11,677 bases of DNA from Globomyces pollinis-pini (lineage: Eukaryota; Chytridiomycota; Chytridiomycetes; Rhizophydiales; Globomycetaceae): contig MU621532.1 of assembly GCA_025399215.1 (NCBI GenBank), forward strand, positions 1 to 11,677. The letters are read 5' to 3'. Below, one piece after another: positions 1-8,470 of this stretch. Positions within the stretch are counted from its first letter, which is position 1; every line of letters begins with the position of its first letter. The translations under genes and the position numbers were made by a program. The notes beneath the pieces are model-generated. The model saw only the letters and a list, made by a program, of their open reading frames with translations. It was not told where the DNA came from and did not search any database.

Positions 1-889
1 TTGGATAAGGTATTGGAACATGAATGGATCACACAGTACCAAAAGTAGTAAATAAACCTGATTTGATTATAAAATTTGAAACTGAAAAGGGTCAACCTTT
101 GAGTGTCTCCTTTTTTTGGTGGTTGGGTGCCAATTTTGTTGAGCCCTTATGACATCAATTCAATGTGGAAGAATAAAGATGCATCGTTGGCAGTAAAGTA
201 ACTGACGAAATGATGATATTTCTGTACCTTTGTAACATTTTAAATGTTTTTCCAATTTGGATACTTGTGCTAAGTAAGACACGTAATATTATTGGATCAC
301 TTGGTTCGCTATAAATAATTAAAAGAGGTATTTCAAGTCACTGTAATGATCCATGATTAAACTTAGTTTATGTAATCTATGAAAAATGAATTGGAGAAAT
401 GAATGGTAATACTCTGTCAGTATATTTATCTAGAAACCATCACATTTGAACACTGCGTGATTGGCCTTGCGTATTACGGCACTCACTTGACTTTTGGTAG
501 ATGAGGGTGATGGCCAGTGGGATAAGACGGAACAAAGAGGCTTCTCGCGTTTTACAGAGATTCACAAAACCAAGGAGGCGACAGCAACACCAATAATAGT
601 CAGTAAATGAATAACAATCAATAATAAAAATCCATAACAAGAATGGGAAGAAAGATTCAGTTAATTAAATCACGTCAATACATTGATGAATAGAAATGAA
701 TCGCGAATATTCCAATGACAGTTGTTTCATGATAAAAAATGAGCCTACAGAAAAGAGGAGTCTCAGTTTCAAACCCTTTTGCAATTCACATGAAACAGAA
801 GCTAGTGGCGTCCAAAAGCCACAAACTCATCTCTTATAAACCTGTCCTTAAACTCCATTTTAACCAATTTTAATTACAATTTATTAAAT
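1..889. other. Upstream region of ZF1, no gene supported
   Basis: AT-rich intergenic DNA. I see no convincing coding region; the open frames on either strand are short and match no family I know. A patch at about 480-590 looks somewhat richer in G and C and holds a 28-codon plus-strand frame starting at 509, which I do not call. The last 90 bases contain the TATA box and GTGGC elements of ZF1, listed separately. The remainder is presumably distal promoter or the flank of a gene to the left. Confidence 0.6.
805..840 (+). promoter_or_regulatory. ZF1 core promoter: GTGGCG element plus TATA box
   Basis: GTGGCG lies at 805-810 and TATAAA at 835-840, 50 nt before the ATG at 890. A second GTGGC lies on the opposite strand at 818-822, so GTGGC and GCCAC form a small inverted repeat with an 8-nt spacer. 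The same hexamer sits at the same place relative to TATA in the GH1 and ZF2 promoters. It equals the site predicted for zinc fingers 3 and 2 of ZF1 and ZF2, so autoregulation is a reasonable inference. Confidence 0.5.
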
Positions 890-1840
890 ATGACTTCAGT
901 TATTACTCAATTGAATGCCAATGTACAGAATGATAATCAAGGCATAAATGACTTTTTACTTACCGAAATGCCTACAAGTGCTGATGATTTCAAGTTTGAT
1001 ATGGGCTTGGAAAACTATCAAATGAAGCTACAGAATCACTTGAATCCTATATATCCTACTATGCTATCTCCTCCAGAATCCCCACCTCAAAATGTACAAA
1101 ACAACTTACGAAATACTCAGTCTCAAATAAGTCATCCGTCTCCAACTACTACTCCTTTTACTCCGTTAAATAACTCTTTTGCTGGTCAATACTCCCCCCT
1201 TTTTAACGCTACTCAGGATGCCAATTGGTTGAACAATCAGCCTTACATGCGTCAACGAAGTGATTCTATCGCTTGGATGCCTCAACAACAACCTCACTTA
1301 TCCCCTATTATGCACACTCATGCTCGGTCAATGTCTTTGCCTCATGTTATGCAACCTTTGTCAAATCAAGACTACCCATTACTCAATATGGACTTTGGAC
1401 TTAACAGTGCTCAGTTTGGAAGAAAAAATTCCGTCACCAGTAATGGTTCGGAGAAAATATTTGCTTGTACTCATGGAAATTGTGACAAGACCTTCTCCAG
1501 AGTGCAAAACCTACGATCTCATATGAGATGTCATTTAACAACAACCCCTCACAATTGCAAGCATTGTGGTTTGGGTTTCCGTCGTACCACGGATTTACAA
1601 CGTCATGTCCGTACTATGCACACCCCTAACGACCAAAAGCCTTGGCCATGTCCAAAATGTCCAAAACGATTTGGTCGTAGTGATGCTCTTAAGCGTCATA
1701 TGTCATCAAGAAGCAAAGACCATGGTTGCCCTGGTGGCCCAGATCTTGCTTTATTGGCTAAAATGGAAGAATCCAAACGTCTTAAACAACAAGCTAAAAA
1801 GTTGGCAACTGTCCTTGAAGGATTACCCCAACAATTTTAG
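890..1840 (+). CDS. C2H2 zinc-finger transcription factor ZF1 (316 aa)
   Basis: This is probably a nuclear DNA-binding regulator. Residues 1-185 are low in complexity and rich in Gln, Asn, Pro and Ser, as in fungal activation or regulatory regions. They carry the short motifs YPTMLSPPESPPQN (55-68), RQRSDSIAWMPQ (121-132), RSMSLPHVMQPL (146-157) and RKNSVTSNGSEKIFA (178-192), all shared with the paralogue at 5412-6353. Three fingers follow: C193/C198/H211/H215, C223/C226/H239/H244, and an atypical third with C254/C257/H270 and then H278 or C280. Recognition-helix residues at -1, 3 and 6 are R,N,S; R,D,R; and R,A,R, predicting roughly GTG-GCG-NAG. A basic helix (about 288-312) ends the protein. 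The frame is open without introns, and the start is the first ATG, 50 nt after a TATA box. The target genes are unknown. Confidence 0.9.
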   Translation: MTSVITQLNANVQNDNQGINDFLLTEMPTSADDFKFDMGLENYQMKLQNHLNPIYPTMLSPPESPPQNVQNNLRNTQSQISHPSPTTTPFTPLNNSFAGQYSPLFNATQDANWLNNQPYMRQRSDSIAWMPQQQPHLSPIMHTHARSMSLPHVMQPLSNQDYPLLNMDFGLNSAQFGRKNSVTSNGSEKIFACTHGNCDKTFSRVQNLRSHMRCHLTTTPHNCKHCGLGFRRTTDLQRHVRTMHTPNDQKPWPCPKCPKRFGRSDALKRHMSSRSKDHGCPGGPDLALLAKMEESKRLKQQAKKLATVLEGLPQQF

Positions 1841-1909
1841 TCATTGGATTTAATTATTTTATTGTCGAAGTTAAAATGGAACTGTGTTCTGTAGATATTT
1901 ATAACTTTA

Positions 1910-1915
1910 AATAAA
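1910..1915 (+). terminator. Poly(A) signal AATAAA of ZF1
   Basis: A canonical AATAAA lies 70 nt after the ZF1 stop codon, a plausible 3'-end signal. Confidence 0.5.
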
Positions 1916-1994
1916 CTTGTTTTTAAAATACTCTTTTGTCCTCTTCTTCTTATCTGTCATCATCATTATGTCATTGTGTCATTGTTTCATAATT

Positions 1995-2195
1995 ATGGAG
2001 GAACCATTACAAATCGGCTATTCGGCCGAACGCATTATCAACTACTTCTTACTCGCGATTCATTTGAAGGAATATGCCGAATATATATACCTGAAGAAGC
2101 AGTGGCTCTGCAAGAGACTTGACTGTTCAATTAGCCTAGTAGGCTCAAATGTTACTTTAATAAAGCAATGCTTGGCTGAAAACGCCAATGAATGA
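1995..2195 (+). CDS. Doubtful small ORF, unknown product (66 aa)
   Basis: I do not recognise this frame. From the ATG at 1995 (MEEPLQIGYSAERI...) it encodes 66 residues rich in Leu, Ile, Tyr and Lys, with a helical-looking middle (about 11-40). An in-frame ATG at 1917 would add 26 hydrophobic residues resembling a signal or membrane anchor. It sits inside the probable 3' untranslated zone between two convergent genes and lacks a clear TATA box. It may be a remnant, an exon of a longer gene, or chance. An internal stretch of 27 nt (GTAGGC to AAAG, near 2139-2165) could be an in-frame intron. Confidence 0.2.
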   Translation: MEEPLQIGYSAERIINYFLLAIHLKEYAEYIYLKKQWLCKRLDCSISLVGSNVTLIKQCLAENANE

Positions 2196-2432
2196 CATGG
2201 ATCTGAATTACTGCTGCTCACTTTTGAACAATCTATATCGACACAGTATCCCATCAAAAACACTCCCCTGATTACAGATTACCGCAAGTGCAACCACTGA
2301 CTACGGTAAGGAAAAGCCCATCTTCTTTAAGTATTTTGGACGAATGATTACTTAGGCTCAGTCATGGGAACCAACATGTTATTTGAGCACCTCTGAAAAA
2401 AAAATCATGTAGGTAACACAGATGTAATTTCA

Positions 2433-2438
2433 TTTATT
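2433..2438 (-). terminator. Poly(A) signal AATAAA of the GH1 gene
   Basis: AATAAA on the minus strand lies 12 nt after the beta-glucosidase stop codon at 2451-2453. Confidence 0.5.
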
Positions 2439-2450
2439 AAAAGTATTTTC

Positions 2451-4111
<1,661 letters not shown>

Positions 4112-4147
4112 GAATGTATGAGTTTGATTGAATCAGTTTTACAGTGA

Positions 4148-4187
4148 TTTAAATAGGCCAACTTTGGGTTTGTGCAAGAAAGTGGCG
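4148..4187 (-). promoter_or_regulatory. GH1 promoter: TATA-like box and GTGGCG element
   Basis: On the minus strand TATTTAAA (4155 to 4148) lies about 37 nt before the ATG. GTGGCG occurs at 4182-4187 on the plus strand, so the gene reads CGCCAC, 26 nt upstream of that box. The spacing resembles the ZF1 and ZF2 promoters. Control of this gene by ZF1 or ZF2 is inferred from the match to their predicted site. Confidence 0.45.
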
Positions 4188-5141
4188 TGTCAGCTGATAG
4201 AAATACTGCAGGTGACACAGTTCCATTGGTCAGCGACATTGGAGAGCTTTCCTTGTTCTAACCAATGTAGTGATGAGATACCTCTTACAACATTTATCAA
4301 TATTTATCTTTCAATAGTTGCATTCCTTGTGGAACTACATACAGATAGGAATCAACCAACAACAGTTTGCGTTTAATTAATTGATATGTTTTGTGCTACA
4401 AGCCGTAAATTAGTTCACTGCACATCATCAATCAAATTAAATGGATAATAAACAAGATAATTGCGCTTCAGTAAATGCTGTTGATTTCAAAGATTTCCAC
4501 GAAACTCAAATATTCCTTTAAATTGTTCTTTTTTAGTGTCTATCAAAGTCGATCAGAATCTCTTCAGCATTTCAATCAGAAGACCTTTGTCCGTTTCCAC
4601 AACTCATGTGAGGTCAACCATGCACTGATGATTACTACTATTGATCATTTTCAATATTAAGAGTGGGATGTTAACCATCAAAAAAGAATGGCGTTGGGAT
4701 CATTAAGAGGATCATTTTATAGCTGGGCTTATTTTAGTTGACGTACGAATTAAAGTTTCTGACAATATCCCAGCAAAGATTTTACATCATTATGAGGTTC
4801 GAATTGGCTCCAAGGAATTCAACTCTATTTCATTCTGTTAGTGGAGCCAAATTACACCGTACAGCCAGCCATTTTTAGACCAATAATGGCTACACCTATG
4901 ATGTAATATCTAAAGTCAATCGGTTCAATCAGAAAGTAAAATCATACACGAACTTAATGCAAAATATCCTGACCCAACAATGGTTACCAATTAAATGAGT
5001 GTAAAGATTGTAATTGTAGTGGCAATGTTGGGTATCTGTCCCTGGCGTCTAATCAGGCTTACTGGCAAATCAGTCTCTTTCAGTCAAGCCCCAAAACTTT
5101 TGAGTATTTAAACACAAGAAAGAATTTGCCTTTAAACCGTT

Positions 5142-5246
5142 ATGTTCAAATGTTTCGGTAACAAAATGGTCGACAAAATGGCGGGCCTGCAAGATTTATT
5201 GGATAGAGACACACACACACACGAAAAGGATGGACGGATGAGTTGA
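5142..5246 (+). CDS. Doubtful small ORF with own TATA-like box (34 aa)
   Basis: An ATG at 5142 opens a 34-codon frame (MFKCFGNKMVDKMAGLQDLL...) with an amphipathic helical look at residues 8-21. TATTTAAA stands at 5105-5112, 29 nt before the ATG, similar to the promoters of real genes here. The frame runs through the AC repeat (encoding THTH) and ends at TGA 5244-5246. Shortness and the lack of a known family keep confidence low. It could be a small peptide gene, a first exon, or chance. Confidence 0.2.
   Translation: MFKCFGNKMVDKMAGLQDLLDRDTHTHEKDGRMS
5209..5222. repeat. (AC)7 microsatellite
   Basis: Seven uninterrupted AC dinucleotides follow GGATAGAG. It is probably length-variable between strains. 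Confidence 0.85.
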
Positions 5247-5411
5247 TCAACATTACACTTTGCGCACACTAGATAGAGTGTCTGAGTTGATTATCAAATA
5301 CTTCTCAAAAACAAATCAAATTATATATAATGTGCTATATTATCATAAAGGTTTATGTACATAAAATTTTTGCCAGCAAGAATTCATGGTTCATGATATG
5401 GAAAAGGGAAA

Positions 5412-6353
5412 CTAGTATTGTTGGGGTAATCCTTCAAGGACATTTGCCAACTTCTTAGCTTGTTGTTTAAGACGCTTAGATTCTTCCATTTTAGCCAATA
5501 AAGCAAGATCTGGGCCACCAGGGCAACCATGGTCTTTACTTCTTGACGACATATGGCGTTTCAAAGCATCACTTCGACCAAATCGTTTTGGACATTTTGG
5601 ACATGGCCAAGGTTTTTGGTCATTGGGAGTATGCATTGTGCGGATATGACGTTGTAAATCAGTAGTTCGTCGGAATCCGAGACCACAGTGTTTGCAATTG
5701 TGAGGTGTAGTTGCCAAGTGACATCTCATGTGCGATCGAAGATTTTGAACTCTAGAGAAAGTTCTGTCGCAAGTTGGATGAGTACATGCAAATATCTTTT
5801 CGGATCCGTTACTAGTAATTGAATTCTTTCGTGAATTTTGAGAGTTCAATCCAAAGTTCATGTTAAGCAGAGGGTAATCTTGGCCAGCAAGTGGTTGCAT
5901 AACATGAGGTAAAGACATTGACCGATTGTGGCTATTTACATTGGTAAGGTGTTCTTGAGGCATCCAAGCAATTGAATCACTTCTTTGACGAAGGACTGGT
6001 TGATTATTTATCCACTGAGAAGTTGAGTGAGATTGAGGAAATACAGGAGAAAAGCTGGAAGCTGTGTAATTTTGATGAGGAGAGTAAGTATTTTGTTGTT
6101 GGAGAGTGGTATGAATGTTCTGAGGAGGGGATTCCGGTGGAGACAGCATAGTAGGATACATCTGCATAGGTTCTTGTTGAACTTTTATCTGATAATTACT
6201 CTCCATTTTTAAGTTATCGATGTTGAAATCGGAAATAAAGTCTGGATTGGGCATTTCTGACAGGAAAAAGTTCATGTTTTGATTTTCAGAAGTCCCAGTA
6301 GGAGTTGAAGTAGTTGAATTCAGAAAAGAAGTGTTAGATTCGTGATAAGACAT
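5412..6353 (-). CDS. C2H2 zinc-finger transcription factor ZF2 (313 aa), paralogue of ZF1
   Basis: This is a nuclear DNA-binding regulator closely related to ZF1 at 890-1840 but on the other strand. The N-terminal half is diverged yet keeps YPTMLSPPESPPQN (66-79), LRQRSDSIAWMPQ (121-133), NRSMSLPHVMQPL (143-155) and RKNSITSNGSEKIFA (175-189). Fingers are C190/C195/H208/H212, C220/C223/H236/H241 and C251/C254/H267 with H275 or C277. The base-contacting helix residues are identical to ZF1, so both should bind the same site. The C-terminal basic helix is nearly identical (KKLANVLEGLPQQ), and 59 nt coding for this part match ZF1 exactly. The gene is intronless, with a TATA box about 50 nt before the ATG. 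ZF1 and ZF2 bracket the beta-glucosidase; shared or opposing roles cannot be decided from sequence. Confidence 0.9.
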   Translation of the reverse strand: MSYHESNTSFLNSTTSTPTGTSENQNMNFFLSEMPNPDFISDFNIDNLKMESNYQIKVQQEPMQMYPTMLSPPESPPQNIHTTLQQQNTYSPHQNYTASSFSPVFPQSHSTSQWINNQPVLRQRSDSIAWMPQEHLTNVNSHNRSMSLPHVMQPLAGQDYPLLNMNFGLNSQNSRKNSITSNGSEKIFACTHPTCDRTFSRVQNLRSHMRCHLATTPHNCKHCGLGFRRTTDLQRHIRTMHTPNDQKPWPCPKCPKRFGRSDALKRHMSSRSKDHGCPGGPDLALLAKMEESKRLKQQAKKLANVLEGLPQQY

Positions 6354-6401
6354 TTGTTAGTAAGAAAATTGACTTTAATTTACTTGTTGGTCTTGGCTCC
6401 A

Positions 6402-6456
6402 CTTTATATAAGTTTTTGGGTTCTTGATGAGTGGCGCATAATACGGTTTATGTGGC
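6402..6456 (-). promoter_or_regulatory. ZF2 core promoter: TATA box plus two GTGGC elements
   Basis: TATATAAAG (6410 to 6402) precedes the ZF2 ATG by about 48 nt. GTGGCG lies at 6431-6436, 20 nt upstream of the TATA box, and a second GTGGC at 6452-6456, both on the plus strand (antisense to the gene). ZF1 has the same pairing of one GTGGCG and one extra GTGGC. Confidence 0.5.
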
Positions 6457-7792
6457 ACTGGGCTTCTTATGGGGGGTAAATACAAAGAGTCATTGGGAAA
6501 CATCAAATGAAACACATCAAATCAACTACAAACCATGAACCCAATCACACGAAGGAACCATTCGTGTCTACTCTCCTACTTTCGTTACTTATTTCTAATT
6601 CATCTACCGTATTGTGCTCGTCCGACCGTTGTGTGTTCATTTGAGCCCAACTGGTCTCTGGCAATAATGTTAGGATAAAACTCCATCATCCTGTTTATTA
6701 GTTAGTAATGATATACTGTTACATCTCTACCTATCACGATAATATCAGCTGCATCTCTTCCATCATTGAATTAATCGTCATATGATGGAATTGGGTTACC
6801 ACAAAATGTGGTGTGGGCTCAATTTGAAAAAGGGAATGAGAATTTTTGGTCAACCGATTAAATTGTAATCTGTCAGGGTCAAGAAGTTTAATTTTCACAG
6901 AAAATAATCCATTCGTAAGCGCAATTCAAAAACCAAAAAAATCAATACTGTGAATGAATGAGAAGAATTAGTTCAATGTTGAAATGTTGTTGTTTGAACT
7001 AACTCATAACAACGAACTTAACATCAAAGAGGTATAATTATGGATAACATATCATTCAGTTTACACAATGCTTATACAATATCTGTATGTATGGGTTTGT
7101 AAATGTAGCTTGTTTACTTGCCCAGTGGGTTGAAGAGTAATTCAATGTGTACATACCTAAAGAGTGAACTAGAATAGGATGTTTTGGTTGCTCTAGTTAT
7201 AAGAGTAAATTCTGTTATCTTGTACTATATCAATTAGATTTAGTGCCCTGTGCCCGTTTTTAAATGGGTCGATAAATGCGTTGTTGAGTTCTTAACAACG
7301 CATTTGTAATGAAATATTTCACAATGAATATAAAATTTAAGCATTTATCATATCATTGTATAATTCTTATAGCAATGTTCAATTCAATAAGCAACATAGC
7401 CAAATGGGTTCCATGTCTATTGGTACGTGCTTTTGAGTATATCTTTCCAATTTATTGACTCAAATCTATGACTGCATGAGAATCATTGTTGGATTTGCGC
7501 ATCAGATTACTGTGAATTGCGTTTGATGTTTTACGTAAATCACCTGATTGTGAAAAATGATAAAACACAAATTAAAATCAGAAACAAGAAATCCAATGAC
7601 AATGAAAGTAGAAGCCCACTTCGGCTGATTAGGATGCGGATGTTTGACTAAGAGCGAGATACTTTCGACTACTGGTAACGTAGGAAATTACAATTGGATT
7701 GAGAACCCGCATAACCACGTTTCAAACCACCCTAACCCTCAAGGGATTTGTGCGACAGGTCCTCCCAAAAGTAGATATCAGCGGCACTGGTT
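6457..7792. other. Long intergenic region, no gene supported
   Basis: About 1.3 kb of AT-rich DNA between the divergent ZF2 and GPI-protein genes. No open frame of useful length and no tRNA-like fold was found by eye. It contains a 9-bp inverted repeat (TTCCATCAT at 6758-6766 with ATGATGGAA at 6782-6790), a 6-bp inverted repeat at 6798-6812 and a strong hairpin at 7274-7305, listed separately. It probably holds the distal promoters of both flanking genes. Confidence 0.55.
7274..7305. repeat. Perfect 12-bp inverted repeat (hairpin)
   Basis: AAATGCGTTGTT at 7274-7285 and its exact complement AACAACGCATTT at 7294-7305 flank an 8-nt loop. It is isolated in intergenic DNA, about 540 nt before the GPI-protein gene. 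Its role is unknown: a dimeric protein site, the foot of a structured RNA, or the remnant of a small element. Confidence 0.8.
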
Positions 7793-7795
7793 TTG

Positions 7796-7802
7796 TATAA
7801 AT
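7796..7802 (+). promoter_or_regulatory. TATA box of the GPI-protein gene
   Basis: TATAAAT lies 43 nt before the ATG at 7846, with no in-frame ATG between. No GTGGCG is present here, unlike the regulator and glucosidase promoters. Confidence 0.55.
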
Positions 7803-7845
7803 TAGATCAAGGAGTAGAAAGCAAACGTTATTTAGAATTTATAAA

Positions 7846-8223
7846 ATGTTCGCTTTACTTTTTGCTGTCTCTGTTTTTGCTCACGAAGGTCACGACCACG
7901 GTAAAGTTACTACCACTGTTGCTCCAATCACCACTACCAAGGCTCCAGTCGTCGGTTACCCAAAACCAACCACTGTTGCTCCAAAACCAGCCAAGACTCA
8001 AGCTGCTGGATATGGTGCTGGATACGGTTCTGTTAAACCTCCAAAGGGTGGAAAAGCACCTGCTTATGGATCATACGATGCTGAAGTTGACTCATACGTT
8101 GGTACTCCTGCTTCTGAACCAAAGGCCACTGCTACTCAAAAAGCTTATGGTGTTGAATACAACAGCGCATCTTCCAACGGCTTCGCTGCCATTGCCCTTG
8201 CTGCTGTCGCTTTAGCTCTTTAA
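7846..8223 (+). CDS. Small secreted, probably GPI-anchored His/Thr/Gly-rich protein (125 aa)
   Basis: I recognise the architecture but no named family. Residues 1-12 (MFALLFAVSVFA) are a very short hydrophobic signal peptide. Cleavage after A12 would leave a mature N-terminus HEGHDHG, a likely metal-binding cluster. Next come a Thr/Pro/Lys stretch (TTTVAPITTTKAP, 22-34), likely O-glycosylated, and Gly/Tyr/Lys-rich repeats (GYGAGYGS, 55-62). The C-terminus has small residues NSASSNG (106-112) followed by 13 hydrophobic residues to the end, a typical GPI-attachment signal. Codons favour C-ending forms (ACC, GTC, TAC) more than the neighbours do, suggesting strong expression. An upstream in-frame stop at 7798-7800 fixes the start. 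The likely place is cell wall or outer plasma membrane; the function is unknown. Confidence 0.85.
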   Translation: MFALLFAVSVFAHEGHDHGKVTTTVAPITTTKAPVVGYPKPTTVAPKPAKTQAAGYGAGYGSVKPPKGGKAPAYGSYDAEVDSYVGTPASEPKATATQKAYGVEYNSASSNGFAAIALAAVALAL

Positions 8224-8228
8224 ATAAA
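8223..8228 (+). terminator. Poly(A) signal AATAAA overlapping the stop codon
   Basis: AATAAA begins at the last base of the TAA stop of the GPI-protein gene. Confidence 0.4.
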
Positions 8229-8460
8229 GTTCATTTTGTTCTAAATACCTAACTGCCCTACGTATCTTTTCGTAACATATATCTCTAGATATTTATTGTG
8301 ATACTGATGTATCGTGTCAAGCTTGGCTTGCGACATCTTTGAGACAAACAGAAATAAACTATTTTTGGTGCGTTTGTAGTGAACGTCAATGGATAGTGTA
8401 ACCAATTGTACCAGAATTTAACGAAAACATTTAATACTGTATTTTATGCTGATAAAAAAA

Positions 8461-8466
8461 TTTATT
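8461..8466 (-). terminator. Poly(A) signal AATAAA of the CYRI gene
   Basis: AATAAA on the minus strand lies 4 nt after the CYRI stop codon at 8471-8473. Confidence 0.45.
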
Positions 8467-8470
8467 GAAG

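Larger units (their letters stand above)
1841..2450. other. Gap between convergent ZF1 and GH1 genes
   Basis: This stretch holds the 3' untranslated regions of ZF1 (from the left) and of the beta-glucosidase (from the right), plus a weak plus-strand open frame listed separately. At 1960-1990 there is a short low-complexity run of repeated TGTCATT. I see no RNA gene. Confidence 0.5.
4188..5411. other. Intergenic region between GH1 promoter and ZF2 3' end
   Basis: About 1.2 kb of mostly AT-rich DNA. It should hold the upstream control region of the beta-glucosidase on the left and the 3' untranslated region of ZF2 on the right, where I find no canonical AATAAA. It contains one doubtful small ORF at 5142-5246 with a TATA-like box, and an AC microsatellite, both listed separately. 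A 61-codon frame at 4475-4660 has no family features and looks like chance. Confidence 0.55.

Noticed and set aside
440..640. 66-codon minus-strand frame upstream of ZF1
   Set aside because: Composition (Cys/Tyr/Trp-rich start) and lack of promoter or family match look like chance.
805..810. GTGGCG read as a carbon-repressor (CreA/Mig1) site
   Set aside because: The consensus SYGGRG needs a purine at position 5 and GTGGCG has C there. It also lacks the AAA of the Rpn4 site GGTGGCAAA.
2060..2263. 67-codon minus-strand frame between ZF1 and GH1
   Set aside because: It overlaps the opposite-strand frame and has no motif, promoter or family resemblance.
4255..4290. GTGATGAG resembling a snoRNA C box
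   Set aside because: No D box or closing stem at a suitable distance was found by eye.
4790..4812. GAGGTTCGAATTGG, resembling a tRNA T-loop
   Set aside because: The flanks do not pair into a T-stem and there is no acceptor or anticodon arm upstream.
7728..7745. ACCCTAACCCTC resembling telomere repeat
   Set aside because: There are only two imperfect units, with no array, in the middle of a gene region.
7793..8215. 140-codon frame overlapping the GPI-protein gene
   Set aside because: It is a Leu-rich shadow in another frame of a codon-biased gene; the 7846 frame has a signal peptide, repeats and a GPI tail.
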